Assembly: GCA_935421135.1 (NCBI GenBank)
Contig: OW285192.1
Location: forward strand, 19,011,001-19,075,000
From: Bugulina stolonifera
Lineage: Eukaryota > Bryozoa > Gymnolaemata > Cheilostomatida > Bugulidae
Length of the DNA stretch: 64,000 bases
Direction of reading: 5' to 3'
A model generated the notes under the pieces. The model searched no databases. It worked only from the letters and a program-made list of their open reading frames with translations, and had not been told where the DNA came from. Within the stretch, counting starts at the first letter, position 1, and each line of letters begins with the position of its first letter. Positions 34,869-44,570 of this stretch are shown piece by piece. Both the position numbers and the translations under genes were made by a program.

Positions 34869-35545
34869 CTGAGATATGCTTAAAGTACTACTGAAATCAT
34901 GCCTTTTCATGTAGCAATTATGTTATATAGGTTATTATTTTTCCATATATACCACAAAAAAAATTCATATACATGTAACATAATCAGTTTGTCTGTTTTC
35001 TGCAAATGGAAAACACTGCAATCTCTCATTCTGCCATATTGAGTTACAAAGGTTGTAAACTTTGTTTACTCTGTAACTGTGGAAGCAAAATGGAAGTTGT
35101 TACATAACAAAGCCTAGCCAAATAAATTAGTGTGGTTAATTTAGCTGAAATTCCAGCATATGTAGTGGGTGGGAATTAATGCCAGCAGTACCCAATGTCC
35201 TCATCTAACCTGCTATTCCAAGTCTAAGCTTCAAACAGAAACTTGGATCTAGTTAATCACTGTCTTTGGTAAAATTTTGCTTGTTACAACAGAGTACCTC
35301 AGTTCTGCCATGTGTTCTTGCTTTATGTGCATTTGCTTACTACAGCATGTGGCCCCAACTGATGTATGCCACACTTACACCACTCTCAATTGGCTTGAAT
35401 AACTGTTGCATTACTTCCTATCCCTCCAATGAAATATTTGTTTGTGTTAGAGTGCAGTATATTTTAATGAACAGTAATACAATGCATGCACGTAGTAATG
35501 CATGTACACACTGATACTGTATTAGACCATAACGTACATTGTATA
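34869..35545. other. P2 interior, unassigned
   Basis: AT-rich. The plus frame 35266-35514 is short and unsupported. Confidence 0.5.
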
Positions 35546-36755
35546 CAGGGGTGTAACTTTTGAAAATTTTTTGGGGTGGCTAGAAGTCGAGTGTTTATGC
35601 AGGCCATCGGCCTGCCCGAGCGCGGAGCGCGAGAGCGGGGTGGGTGCGGGAGGGGCGCAGCACCTCCCGCAAGGGGGGTCCGGGGGTCTCCCCCGGGAAA
35701 AAATTAGAAAATTACTACCTAGATATGCAATTACTGCTCAAAATAATTGGATATTAGATATGTATAGTCAAGTAAATCAAAGTAGCACAAGACAGTTGAA
35801 ATTTTTCCCGCTGTGATACATTAAACTGAGCTTTTCATAAACAGATATAGAATAAGTTTCAGCGCCGAAAAAATATAGGCTAAATTGGTTCTCTAAGTAA
35901 TTATTCCTCAGCTTCACTAGAAATTAGACCTATATTATCTCAACTAGGCCACCTTAAGCACACTAGATCTGACATTACTAGTACTGACTAGTCTACTTGA
36001 ACTACTGACCAGGATACTATCATGATACAAAATAAAGATACAGAAACAAAAAAAATAATAAACGGATAAGTCTGCTAACACTAGCACCAAAAGATTTTGC
36101 GTTTTCATTCTCCAGAAAAAATATTTTTTCCTACACTGACAAGAATAAGAATAGAATCAATTAATTAAATAATACAATATCTATTTTTAATAATATCAAA
36201 ACCCCACTCATGTAGCCACCAAATCTAGCAATAAGTTTTGCTCACATACATGCTAACAATCTGCTTGGAAGCCTATACAATGTTCATTTTTTTATTGGAG
36301 GACGGAGGTTGTAAAGAAGCAGTTATAACTTAAAAAGTAGCAACAAGTTATTTGGTCTGTACGGAAAATTCCAAGTTATGTAGCTTGAGATTAAAGTAAT
36401 TCATGGAGCCGGTTTGGCTTTATATTCAATATAGTCTACATGTTATGCAACTGCAATTATAAGTAGCTACAAACCTTGGGCTAATCACCCTGATTGTAAA
36501 TAATGATTGGCTATTTCTAGTAATCCGATAATTTGATTGGTTTGTGGAAAAGTAGCGTGTGGCATAAACTATATTCTATACTACATCCTTAGAAATACGT
36601 AGTAAGGAAAACTTTACCGCGGCTATAGGAGAAGATAACTCTATGGCCGCCGTAGAATGGATACCCCTGAATTTAAAAACACCAATTTTGGGCCACTTTA
36701 TTTTGAAATTTAGGGGCGGCCATGCCGCTCTGCCGCCCCTAAAGTTACGGCCCTG
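35546..36755. mobile_element. Non-autonomous DNA transposon, hAT5-like
   Basis: Termini CAGGGGTGTAACTTT and (reverse) CAGGGCCGTAACTTTAGGGG, with an exact 5-bp duplication gtata (35541-35545, 36756-36760). The left end has the GC-rich cgagcgcggagcgcgag and gggggtctcccccggg stretch seen in many marine-invertebrate repeats. There is no transposase. The 5-bp duplication with CAG ends suggests hAT5; this is tentative. Confidence 0.6.
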
Positions 36756-36816
36756 GTATATAATGTTATTATACACATGTGGTTATACTATATGGATACT
36801 GTGTTTATAATTATGG

Positions 36817-37915
36817 TAGCAATGGTTAGATGGGTGGAGATGAAACCTAAATGCATATGGCTCAAATCTGGTTTGATGTACTTGCTTCACTTCACTCGCT
36901 TACATTTTTTTCCTCCTCACTTCTCCTCACTGTTAACAGTACGCATGCTCTCAGCAGATGTGAAAACTGGCACCTCACAGTGGGATTTTGCTTGTCCGCT
37001 GACAGTGAAAGCGAGTATAGCAGCAAAGGACTAAACAAAAGAGGAAAGTCCCTAACCAAGTGTCCACAATCTTTGTACATACACTCGCATTAGCTCTTCA
37101 CATTCACTCTCTCTTGTAAGGGGATTCCGACCTCTGAACGGAGGGTTCGCTGGTTGTAACCTTAAAACCTGGCAGTAAACACCATTTTTTAGAGAGAAGT
37201 ACATGTAGGTAAACTGTTTGATTAATGACAAACTTTTCATTTATAGTCTTTCCGGGTGAAGACCTAGAAGGGGGTGCGACCTGGGTGATTGGCCAGGTAG
37301 AGGCGGGGCATGGGCCACGCCTTCACGTCGGCGGTGGGCGCCGCACGGCCCTACGGCGGTTTAGTCTCGGCGATGCCAATCGACTGGTCGATCGGGTGAG
37401 TGGGGGGTAGGGAAGGGACGGGGTGAGGCAGGAAGGGGTTGGGGGGAGGTGGAGGAGGAGGGTGGAGTGGTGGTGGTGGTGGTGAAGAAGAGAGGTGGGG
37501 CGGGAGCAAGTGGTGGAATGGTTATGGGTTTGAGAGCTGAGGGGGCGCGACGACGGAGGCAGAGGGACGTCAAAGGGAGGTGGGAGAGGGGCGGTGGTGG
37601 CGATGTTGGGGTGGGGTGGCAGTAGTGGAGAGGCGTGGGTGGAGGGGGAGGAGTGGTGGGGGCTATTAGGAGGTCAGGGGGTTGGGTTGCTATGGTGATG
37701 GGGGGGGGGGGGGCGTGGTGTTCGGGGTTTCTAAGTGTGCGAATGTCTTTTTGACCAATCACAAGGGGTGATTTTGGGGTGACGTTGGCAAGGTCGTGTG
37801 CAAAATTTTGGTACTCTCCTGTGATTGGTTGGATTCGGAAATATTACTCTGTGATCGGTTGAAAATAGGGGTCAACCGGTGCATGTCTGTGGAGACGTGC
37901 ACTGACTATACTACT
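36817..37915. repeat. Right terminal inverted repeat of P2
   Basis: Reverse-complement counterpart of 30072-31205, including the TATA-like motif (about 37,244) and CCAAT motifs near the tip. Its G-rich stretch (37,380-37,720) includes an uninterrupted run of about 13 Gs. Confidence 0.85.
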
Positions 37916-38010
37916 CACATTCCACCTACACAGACCAATCAACATGCAAAATCACAGAGCATGACCTAAGGAAGTCCTTGCAAGTACATTTGTGCGCATA
38001 GGTTGATAAA
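37916..38010 (+). promoter_or_regulatory. Proximal promoter of MFS copy 2, cut off from its upstream region by P2
   Basis: Starts with the P2 target duplication (cacatt), then the CCAAT box and octamer-like motif shared with copy 1. Everything further upstream in copy 1 now lies 7.8 kb away, beyond P2. Confidence 0.6.
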
Positions 38011-38779
38011 ATGGCAAATAGTGAAGAAGGGGAAAAGAAGGGGTTACTAGAAAAAGAGAAACCAACAGATAGTGGGGCTACATTATCTAAAAGGAGAGAG
38101 ATACTTTTAGCCTTAGTTCTACTAACCAGTCAGTTCACAGCTTTATGTACAGATACATTCCTCTTTCCTTTCTTCCCTCAAGAAGCAAAGAGTAAAGGAT
38201 TAACTGATACTCAGATTGGATTAGTATTCTCTTCCTTTGAGCTCTCCAGATTTGTAACTTCTTTCATCACTGGATACTTGGTAAGACGTCTGAGAGGTTG
38301 ATGTAATCTGAACAGTTATTTTTCATGTTTGAGTACAAAAAATGTACAACTAGCTACAAACAAAGTGCGTGAATAGCAACCTCACTGTATATTACTATAT
38401 AGTAGGCGATGCCTTACGATGATATAGTACTAGCGTAGGCCTACATATTACATGTAGGGTTAGTAGATTTATGTACATCTCATAGGTTGTGTGAGTGTAA
38501 AAGATCCTGTAGAGGTCAGCTGTTGTCTAGCCTGATCATTCAAAGTGCTTGTAAATGCCTACAAAGACGAAGAATATTATTCTATTCTAGAGCATAATAT
38601 TTGTTATTGGCTGGTTTTATGCTACTGCACAAGTAATATTCAACAAAAAGACGATTGCATTTAATGTCCATAGTCACTTCCTGCTTTATTGAGCACAAAC
38701 CTGAAACTGATTTGCTAAGAAAATTTATGGCTAAATATACATTTATGCTGAAAACTGGTCCCTGAAAACAAAATATTGC

Positions 38780-38945
38780 AATGTTTCTGCTGATGAGTAC
38801 ACACGGGTGCCGATGGCATGGGTGTGGGAAGCGCATAGGAGTGGTCAACTAAGCTATGCTTCCAGCATTACATAAAGAGTGAACGGTATGTAGTAGCTTA
38901 CGCACGTATAAAGGCCATAGGCCCGATGCTAGTGCTCATGAAAGA
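38780..38945 (-). repeat. LTR fragment in intron 1 of MFS copy 2
   Basis: Shares CATTACATAAAGAGTGAACGG-type and GGCCxATGCCxGATGC-type blocks with 34.6-34.75 kb. Confidence 0.45.
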
Positions 38946-39326
38946 GTATGTGAAAGAGTATATTCTGTTAGTGCTGCACGGTGTTTCGGTTTCAAACGAT
39001 GTTTGCGGTGTGAAACCTATCGGTGGTGGACATCGGTGGTGGACATCGTCATTTTTATTTGCATCGAATCGTACCATTTAAAAGGACACTCTGCCCAAAC
39101 GATATATCGATGGTTCGCTGTAGTTCGATATTATCAAACCGGATCGCTGTGCCAGTATTCATTCAATATTCATGTGGTGTTATTATTTTTGAACATAACT
39201 GTACCTCACACATGTACATTATATATACCTCACACATGCATGACGTTCACAGATTGCAAAGATTAGTCCCAAGAAGGTGTGTGCCGCAGGATGTGGAGTT
39301 ACAGCTGTATCATGTATACTATTTGG

Positions 39327-40459
39327 GTAAGATCCCAATTATTCTAAGTTTTAATTATTTGGATTAAACTGCATGTACATGCATATTTAACCCAGAAATG
39401 CGTGTACATTGTACTTATGTATCTGAACAGCTACTGAATCCCGTACTATTCAACTTTCTAATGGAATTTTTCAATATACATGTACGAAAACAGTAATGGT
39501 AAAATTTAGTCAAACCTTAAAATATTTCAATAGCTTCATACTAAGCGTTAAATTGTTGTCAATAAGTGGAGAGTTTATTATAGTTTTATTTGGTGTTAAA
39601 GGGGTTATGCCACGTTGTTTTAAAGTAGCATTAAGACGCACTCAGCTATTTAGTGGCACATTATGTTTAGTGCCTAGATAGTTGTTATCCTAGTACTGTA
39701 GCTATTCTATTGTTTGTGCCTTCCAGGCTATATTTAGAACAACTAGGCCACAACACAATGTATAGGTATATAGAAGAAAGCAATAATAGCCGCTGTATGT
39801 AGTGTGGCCAGATGAAATACCGGACCTACCAATAAAGGCAGCTAGTTATTGCCAGCAAAAGGAAAGCCCAGAAAAATTCAAAAACTTGCACAAGTTATCC
39901 TACTGCTATATTAGTAAACAATGTAAAATCATTTGTTCACTACAGTACTCTTGCTATGCAAACAGCTTGAATTCAACAATTTTCTCTTTAAGACATAAAG
40001 CACACAGTTGCGCCTTCATAACAAAGTTGCGTTTGAAGCAGCATTGAATAGCGCTAATGAGTCAAGCATGGGCAAGAGGACACAACTCCACTTATAGTAG
40101 TGTTATGGATTTCTCTTCACACACTCCATAAACCTTTTCAGGGTTCGTCTAGACACTTGTAGATCTACCTTTATTAACACTTCAACTTCTCTTCCACTTC
40201 CTCACTGTATATAGAAAAATCCTTATATATCTATCTAAAACAGCTATATGCAGCTAGAGCTACATGTAGCTAACTCATATTATATACGTGAAAGAAGCAA
40301 CAGCTTCCCTAGCCTAGCTTTTAACACCAGCTTGCAAAAACACTTCTAAAATCCACCACATTAGCACAAATGCAACAAACCCAAATAAGAGGTGCTGCAT
40401 TGAATATAGACATAAACCACATGTCATAACTCCTTTAAGGATTGCTGGCTATGTTATAG
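39327..40459. other. Intron 2 of MFS copy 2
   Basis: AT-rich, without the LTR and ORF debris found in the same intron of copy 1. The acceptor is tatgttatag at 40459. Confidence 0.7.
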
Positions 40460-40488
40460 TGTTATAACCTACAGTCCAAACAAGATTT

Positions 40489-40494
40489 ATCTGC
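40489..40494. repeat. Left target-site duplication of P1
   Basis: atctgc, identical to 51702-51707. It lies in the coding sequence (tat ctg c of exon 3). Confidence 0.95.
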
Positions 40495-40882
40495 AGTAGT
40501 ATAGTCAGTGCACTTCTACACAGACACGCACTCATTGACCCCTGTTTTCAACCAATCACAAGCCGGTATTTCCGATTTCAACCAATCACAGAAGAGCACA
40601 AAAATTTTGCACACGACCTTGCCAAGGTCACCCCAAAATCCCCCCTTCTGATTGGTCGAAAAAACATTTGCACACTTGACCCCGAACCCGGCCACGACCC
40701 CTTCCCTCCCTCCTTCCCGCCCCCTCCCCCGCCTCCCACTCCTCCCCCGCTCCCCGCCACCGCCCTCGTCCCGTCCGCGCCACCGCCGTCGCCGCCGCCG
40801 CCACCGCCGCCCTCACAGCCGCCGTCGCCGCCGCCACCACCGCCCTCACCACCGCCGCCGCCACCGCCGCCACCACCGCCGC

Positions 40883-40913
<31 letters not shown>

Positions 40914-41144
40914 ACCGCCGCCGCCGCCGCCACCGCCGCCGCCGCCATCACCGTCATCACCGCCACCCCTCCGCCGCCGCCGCCCACCCTCCCCACCCCG
41001 CAACCCCCACTCACCCGAACGACCGATCGTTTGAGGCGGTCAAGCCGCGTCCGCCCACGTTGCGTGCGGCGCCGACCGTACACGTGGAGGCGACGCCGGT
41101 GCCCCGTATCCACCGGGCCAAGCGACTAGGCAGCGGCCCGCCGC
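40495..41144. repeat. Left terminal inverted repeat of P1
   Basis: 650 bp, pairing with 51052-51701. Comparison of the two arms shows at least one substitution (in the cctccgcc/cctcctcc region) and no length change that I noticed. It contains, from the tip inward: AGTAGTATAGTCAGTGCAC, CCAAT boxes (ccaatcacaa, ccaatcacag, and inverted attggtcg), the palindrome ACCTTGCCAAGGT with an AAGGTCA half-site, and a (GCC)n-rich tract (40,780-40,990). The 140- to 174-codon frames within it are composition artefacts. Confidence 0.95.
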
Positions 41145-41171
41145 CCATTCCGAGTTCCACTGGGGTGGGAC

Positions 41172-41179
41172 TATAAAAG
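41172..41179 (+). promoter_or_regulatory. TATA box of P1 ORF1
   Basis: tataaaag, 61 bp before the ORF1 ATG and just inside the repeat. The same actataaaaga motif occupies the matching place in P2. Confidence 0.6.
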
Positions 41180-41232
41180 ATAAGTTTGACTGATGATAGT
41201 ATTAATACAAAGAAGACTTAGTCATAGCAAAC

Positions 41233-42558
41233 ATGTCTTTTCTCACCAAAGGAGCGGCGGGGAGATATGTACTTTTAAAGGAAGTCCTCCCGAAGTCTGT
41301 ATGGGATTATATGATCAAAAGTAATATCGAAGAAACGAATAGTCCATGGATGTGGTATTGGGTTGACAGACTCGCTCATAATTCCTTAGTGGTAGAGCTT
41401 GCCATCTATTTTAGAACACTTTCACTCTCTATGAATATCCCTTTTAAGATAGGAGAGGAAAAGTTGAGGAAAATGGCACTTTGTTATGAAGACTTAACAG
41501 GAGCTAGGTCAAGATTTTCATCTATGGTAGAAACAAAAAACGCATCCGTTTCTTCTCCCTTACTCCTTCTTAGGAATGCGGAGTTGTCAACCTGGTGTAG
41601 AGTGGCGGTTGAGAAGATTATTGAAGATAGAAACTGGGATGAAACTGGTGTGGGAGCGGAGGCCACTTTTAACACTCACTTCTTACTATATCTGGATAAT
41701 GAACCTGGTGGGGAAGGTTCAAAGAATGAACTCTATCATAGAGTATTGAATATATTAAAGGATGGAGCAAGAAGATGTCGCTTTGAGGATGGGAAGGAGA
41801 AATCGCGAGCGAAGAGGAGTTACAATGAAGAAAGCATCCCTGGTTTAATTCTTAGTAGAGGTAATACGCTATATGCAGGGCGATTGTTTGGAGAACTAGA
41901 TCCATCTAAAAATGGGTTAGAGGTGATAAGAAGCCCTTCACCAGGAGATGCTAGATTAGAGGTGAGAGAGACTTCTACAGGAGAGACTAACCAGGTTATG
42001 ATAGAAGAGGTTGAAATGTGTGACATTGGAGAACTAGATTCATCCAAAAACGGGTTAGAGGAGATAAGAAGCCCTTCACCAGGAGAAGCTAGGGTGGAAG
42101 TGAGAGAGACTTCTACAGGAGAGAATAACCAGATTATGATAGAAGAGCAAACTCATGTAGAAACTAAAGAAGAGGTTGAAATGTGTGACAAAAGGGAACA
42201 AGAGATTAGAAAGATAGAACAAGAATTGGCACTAAAGAAAGTGGAATTGGCAGGAGCACTGGGGTGGAAAGAAGCACTAGAGATGCAACAGAGAATTGAT
42301 GCAAGAAAAGAGAGAAGAACAAATCGCATTACCTTCTTAGAAAAAAAGTTAACAGAGGAAAGAATGGAAAAAGAGAGGTTAATGATGGAAATCGAGCGTT
42401 TGCAAAAAGAAGAAGAAGAAAAAATGGATAGTGTATCAATTATTGATCACATAATCCCCCACCTGGCTAACAAACTAGATGATAATGATGCAAAAGCAGA
42501 AGGGGAAGATAGTAAACTGCCACAGTGGGTTCCAACAGGAGAAAGTAATGATGAATAA
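41233..42558 (+). CDS. P1 ORF1: 441-aa protein with internal duplication and coiled coil, unknown
   Basis: First gene of P1, downstream of its own TATA box; the stop codon overlaps AATAAA (42554-42559). Residues 1-190 form a mixed helical domain that I do not recognise (SPWMWYWVDRLAHNSLVVEL; WCRVAVEKIIEDRNWDE). Residues 220-264 and 266-319 are a tandem duplication (GELD(P/S)SKNGLE.IRSPSPG.AR.EVRETSTGE.NQ.MIEE, then VEMCD). Residues about 320-400 are a charged coiled coil (Glu/Lys/Arg heptads). It could be a virion scaffold, fibre or core protein, or a replication accessory. It has no helicase or polymerase motif. The frame and start are solid; function is unknown. Confidence 0.85.
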   Translation: MSFLTKGAAGRYVLLKEVLPKSVWDYMIKSNIEETNSPWMWYWVDRLAHNSLVVELAIYFRTLSLSMNIPFKIGEEKLRKMALCYEDLTGARSRFSSMVETKNASVSSPLLLLRNAELSTWCRVAVEKIIEDRNWDETGVGAEATFNTHFLLYLDNEPGGEGSKNELYHRVLNILKDGARRCRFEDGKEKSRAKRSYNEESIPGLILSRGNTLYAGRLFGELDPSKNGLEVIRSPSPGDARLEVRETSTGETNQVMIEEVEMCDIGELDSSKNGLEEIRSPSPGEARVEVRETSTGENNQIMIEEQTHVETKEEVEMCDKREQEIRKIEQELALKKVELAGALGWKEALEMQQRIDARKERRTNRITFLEKKLTEERMEKERLMMEIERLQKEEEEKMDSVSIIDHIIPHLANKLDDNDAKAEGEDSKLPQWVPTGESNDE

Positions 42559-42598
42559 AAGTGTATAGATTCCAATCGTTCTCTCAAACAAGGGCAAG

Positions 42599-43006
42599 AT
42601 GTCAAAGCAAGAGGTAGTATGTAGAAATGAGAATTATGAAGATGTGGCTGATGGTCTCTTAGATGAAGTAGTAGCTATCTCTGCTGAAGAGGGAAGGGAG
42701 CAAATAGGAGAGAGAAGCAACAAAAGAAAGAAGTTCACATTCTACATAATCATAATACTATTTATACTTTCTTGCTCATCTTTATCCCCATCAGTTTACA
42801 CATATCTAAGTGATAGGGAACCACCCAATGGTAAAGACAAAGGAGTACTTAAGCAAGGACACTTTTTAAAAACAAACACAACTCTATTAGCTACTCAACT
42901 GGATCAGCATGCGTCCACACCAAGAAATCGATCTTCGCTTGCAGAGTCCCTTCACAGCTCTAGTTTGTGGTCCAACAGGGAGTGGAAAAACGGAACTACT
43001 ATTTAG
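42599..43006 (+). CDS. P1 small single-pass membrane protein, unknown
   Basis: 135 codons. The acidic N-terminal half is followed by a basic stop-transfer-like NKRKK and a hydrophobic helix at about residues 46-62 (FTFYIIIILFILSCSSL), then a Ser/Thr/Asn-rich C-terminus. The last 98 bp overlap the ATPase gene in another frame, so the C-terminal part may be constrained by, or an artefact of, that gene. Possible role at membranes during assembly or exit (inference only). Confidence 0.55.
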   Translation: MSKQEVVCRNENYEDVADGLLDEVVAISAEEGREQIGERSNKRKKFTFYIIIILFILSCSSLSPSVYTYLSDREPPNGKDKGVLKQGHFLKTNTTLLATQLDQHASTPRNRSSLAESLHSSSLWSNREWKNGTTI

Positions 43007-43568
43007 TCTTATTAAGAGAGTTGATGAAATTGCTTCACCCACTCCTGTTGAAATCATTTACTGCTATGGAGTTTGGCAACGCCGCTTTGAGGATTACAAG
43101 GATAAAGTAAGGTTTCATTCAGGACTCATTGATGTAGAAATGGATATAGAGCGTGATGGGAAGAATCGCTGGCTCATCATTGATGACTTGATGGGTGAAG
43201 TCGGGGGGAAAGAGACTACTAATGCAATCTTTACAAAGTTCAGTCACCACCTGAACATAAGCGTCTTTTTCTTACTACAGAACCTTTTCCCGAAAGATAA
43301 TAGAACAGTGTCAATAAACTCGCAGTATTTTTTCTTGTTCAAGAACCCCAGAGACGGAATGTCTGTTACCAATCTTGCAAAGCAGGCTTTTCCTCAGAGT
43401 ACAAGAGCTGTTCAAGAAGCTTTTAGTGATGCTACACGTAAGCCACACTCTTTTCTATTCTTGAATCTTCGCCAGGAAACCCCGGAGTGGGCTAGACTGA
43501 TCGGTAATTTTGCTTCTGAGCACTCTCCCATGACTGTATATATCCCGAATACCCTGGAATATAAGTAG
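42909..43568 (+). CDS. ATP: Packaging ATPase, A32/FtsK-HerA type
   Basis: 219 codons. Walker A GPTGSGKTE at residues 21-29, Walker B RWLIIDDL at 87-94 (tandem Asp), and the family signature FSHHLNISVFFLLQNLF at 111-127, followed by YFFLFKNPRDG. This matches the genome-packaging ATPase of Polintons and related DNA viruses, which pumps DNA into preformed capsids. Size is normal for the family and all key residues are present. The start at 42909 gives the usual short lead before Walker A. Confidence 0.93.
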   Translation: MRPHQEIDLRLQSPFTALVCGPTGSGKTELLFSLIKRVDEIASPTPVEIIYCYGVWQRRFEDYKDKVRFHSGLIDVEMDIERDGKNRWLIIDDLMGEVGGKETTNAIFTKFSHHLNISVFFLLQNLFPKDNRTVSINSQYFFLFKNPRDGMSVTNLAKQAFPQSTRAVQEAFSDATRKPHSFLFLNLRQETPEWARLIGNFASEHSPMTVYIPNTLEYK

Positions 43569-43600
43569 CATTCACATCTCTACTCTCTCCATAAACTGTC

Positions 43601-43999
43601 TTGGACTCGAAGAGAGCGCATCCATCATCAAGCATGAGATACATTAATTCACCCGAGTATTCTCCAAGGTTGAGGAGGAATGCCTTGAGTATATATGCAC
43701 TGACGAAAGCATCTGCAACCATCAGAGATTCAACCATTGCTGAGGCTAACAAAGACCTTATACTCGCTCTTGTTGAGTGTGCTAGAAATGTATTATTAGG
43801 TAATGTTCATCTAACTACCGCTCAGTTGAACTCTCTACGTCGACATAGAAGGGCCATTGAGGATCTCACCAACTCTCGTACTAGTGTGAGGCAGAAAAAG
43901 TTAATCCTACAACGTGGCGGATTTTTAGGTCTTCTTTTGAAGCCATTGGCAAGTTTACTCGGAGGTGTGCTTGGCGGATTAGGTGGTGGACGAAGGTGA
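43601..43999 (+). CDS. Small conserved Polinton protein with glycine-rich hydrophobic tail
   Basis: 132 codons (ATG at 43601; 43634 also possible). The middle is basic and helical (LVECARNVLLGNVHLTTAQLNSLRRH); the tail runs QRGGFLGLLLKPLASLLGG. From memory, small proteins with an N-terminal 'ARNVL.G.V.L' segment and an 'LLQRGGF' tail recur next to Polinton capsid/ATPase genes, likely virion-associated. The end overlaps the next gene by 17 bp. Function inferred from context only. Confidence 0.75.
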   Translation: MDSKRAHPSSSMRYINSPEYSPRLRRNALSIYALTKASATIRDSTIAEANKDLILALVECARNVLLGNVHLTTAQLNSLRRHRRAIEDLTNSRTSVRQKKLILQRGGFLGLLLKPLASLLGGVLGGLGGGRR

Positions 44000-44570
44000 A
44001 ATGAGTCTCAAGTTTTCTAAAAAGTATCTTCTTATGGATAAACATACATATGAATCAATGAATAGTAGAAACAACAAAAAAGAAGGAGAGCATCTACCCT
44101 CACTCTCTACAAATGGGGATCTACTCCTGGCAGAAAAAAGCAGAAAAGATGTAATATCTAACCTCAAAAACTCTGATACAGACATCTACTCTCAGCTAGA
44201 GCAACATGCTCATAAAATGAATAAGTTCCTAAAAGAGTTGGAGAGATCACGCCATCCGCAGCAGGAGTTGTATAATACATTAGAGGGAATTAACACTAGG
44301 TTTAATGAAATGCATACATGGAGACAAAGAGAAGAAGAAGCACAAGAGCGAGGGCGAGAGAAAAAAAGAGATGATGAAAAGAGGCGAAGTGTCTCAAGGT
44401 CACCACTACCACATCCATATAGGAGAGAAACAAAACCAGAGAGGTCAGAAGCTGGCGCACGTTGGAGTGGGAAGGGTGATAATAGAAGTCCTATCAAAAC
44501 TAGGTCTAGGCGAAAGCTTCCTAAAACCCCTCTTGCAAGCGATAGTAAAACAGAAAGATGGATGATATAG
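43983..44570 (+). CDS. P1 basic, Ser/Arg-rich protein upstream of integrase, unknown
   Basis: 195 codons. It begins near LKFSKKYLLMDKHTYESM, then a helical Gln/Glu segment (residues about 60-110), then a strongly basic Arg/Glu/Ser tail (EERGREKKRDDEKRR; SRRKLPKTP) that could bind nucleic acid. Its end overlaps the integrase gene by 13 bp, implying coupled expression. Start codon uncertain: the internal ATG at 44001 (MSLKFSKK) avoids most of the overlap with the previous gene. Confidence 0.7.
   Translation: MVDEGEMSLKFSKKYLLMDKHTYESMNSRNNKKEGEHLPSLSTNGDLLLAEKSRKDVISNLKNSDTDIYSQLEQHAHKMNKFLKELERSRHPQQELYNTLEGINTRFNEMHTWRQREEEAQERGREKKRDDEKRRSVSRSPLPHPYRRETKPERSEAGARWSGKGDNRSPIKTRSRRKLPKTPLASDSKTERWMI

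Larger units (their letters stand above)
30072..37915 (+). mobile_element. Decayed Polinton P2, internally deleted, same family as P1
   Basis: Terminal 19 bp AGTAGTATAGTCAGTGCAC are shared with P1 at both ends. Inverted arms of about 1.1 kb surround a gutted interior: a protease C-terminal remnant, a 31-bp-period satellite, the same right-hand promoter/leader as P1, and nested insertions (a hAT5-like element and an LTR fragment). The arms differ visibly from one another, so P2 is older than P1. It sits about 95 bp upstream of the ATG of MFS copy 2, in sequence that is continuous upstream of copy 1. Confidence 0.88.

Noticed and set aside
38011..38301. Stand-alone 96-aa gene
   Set aside because: It is exon 1 of transporter copy 2 read past its donor site at 38281.
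40578..41176. Long Gly/Ala/Arg/His-rich open frames in the P1 inverted repeats (also 51014-51618)
   Set aside because: They follow from the (GCC)n/(GGC)n composition, occur in several frames of both strands and in both arms, and have no codon or domain signal.
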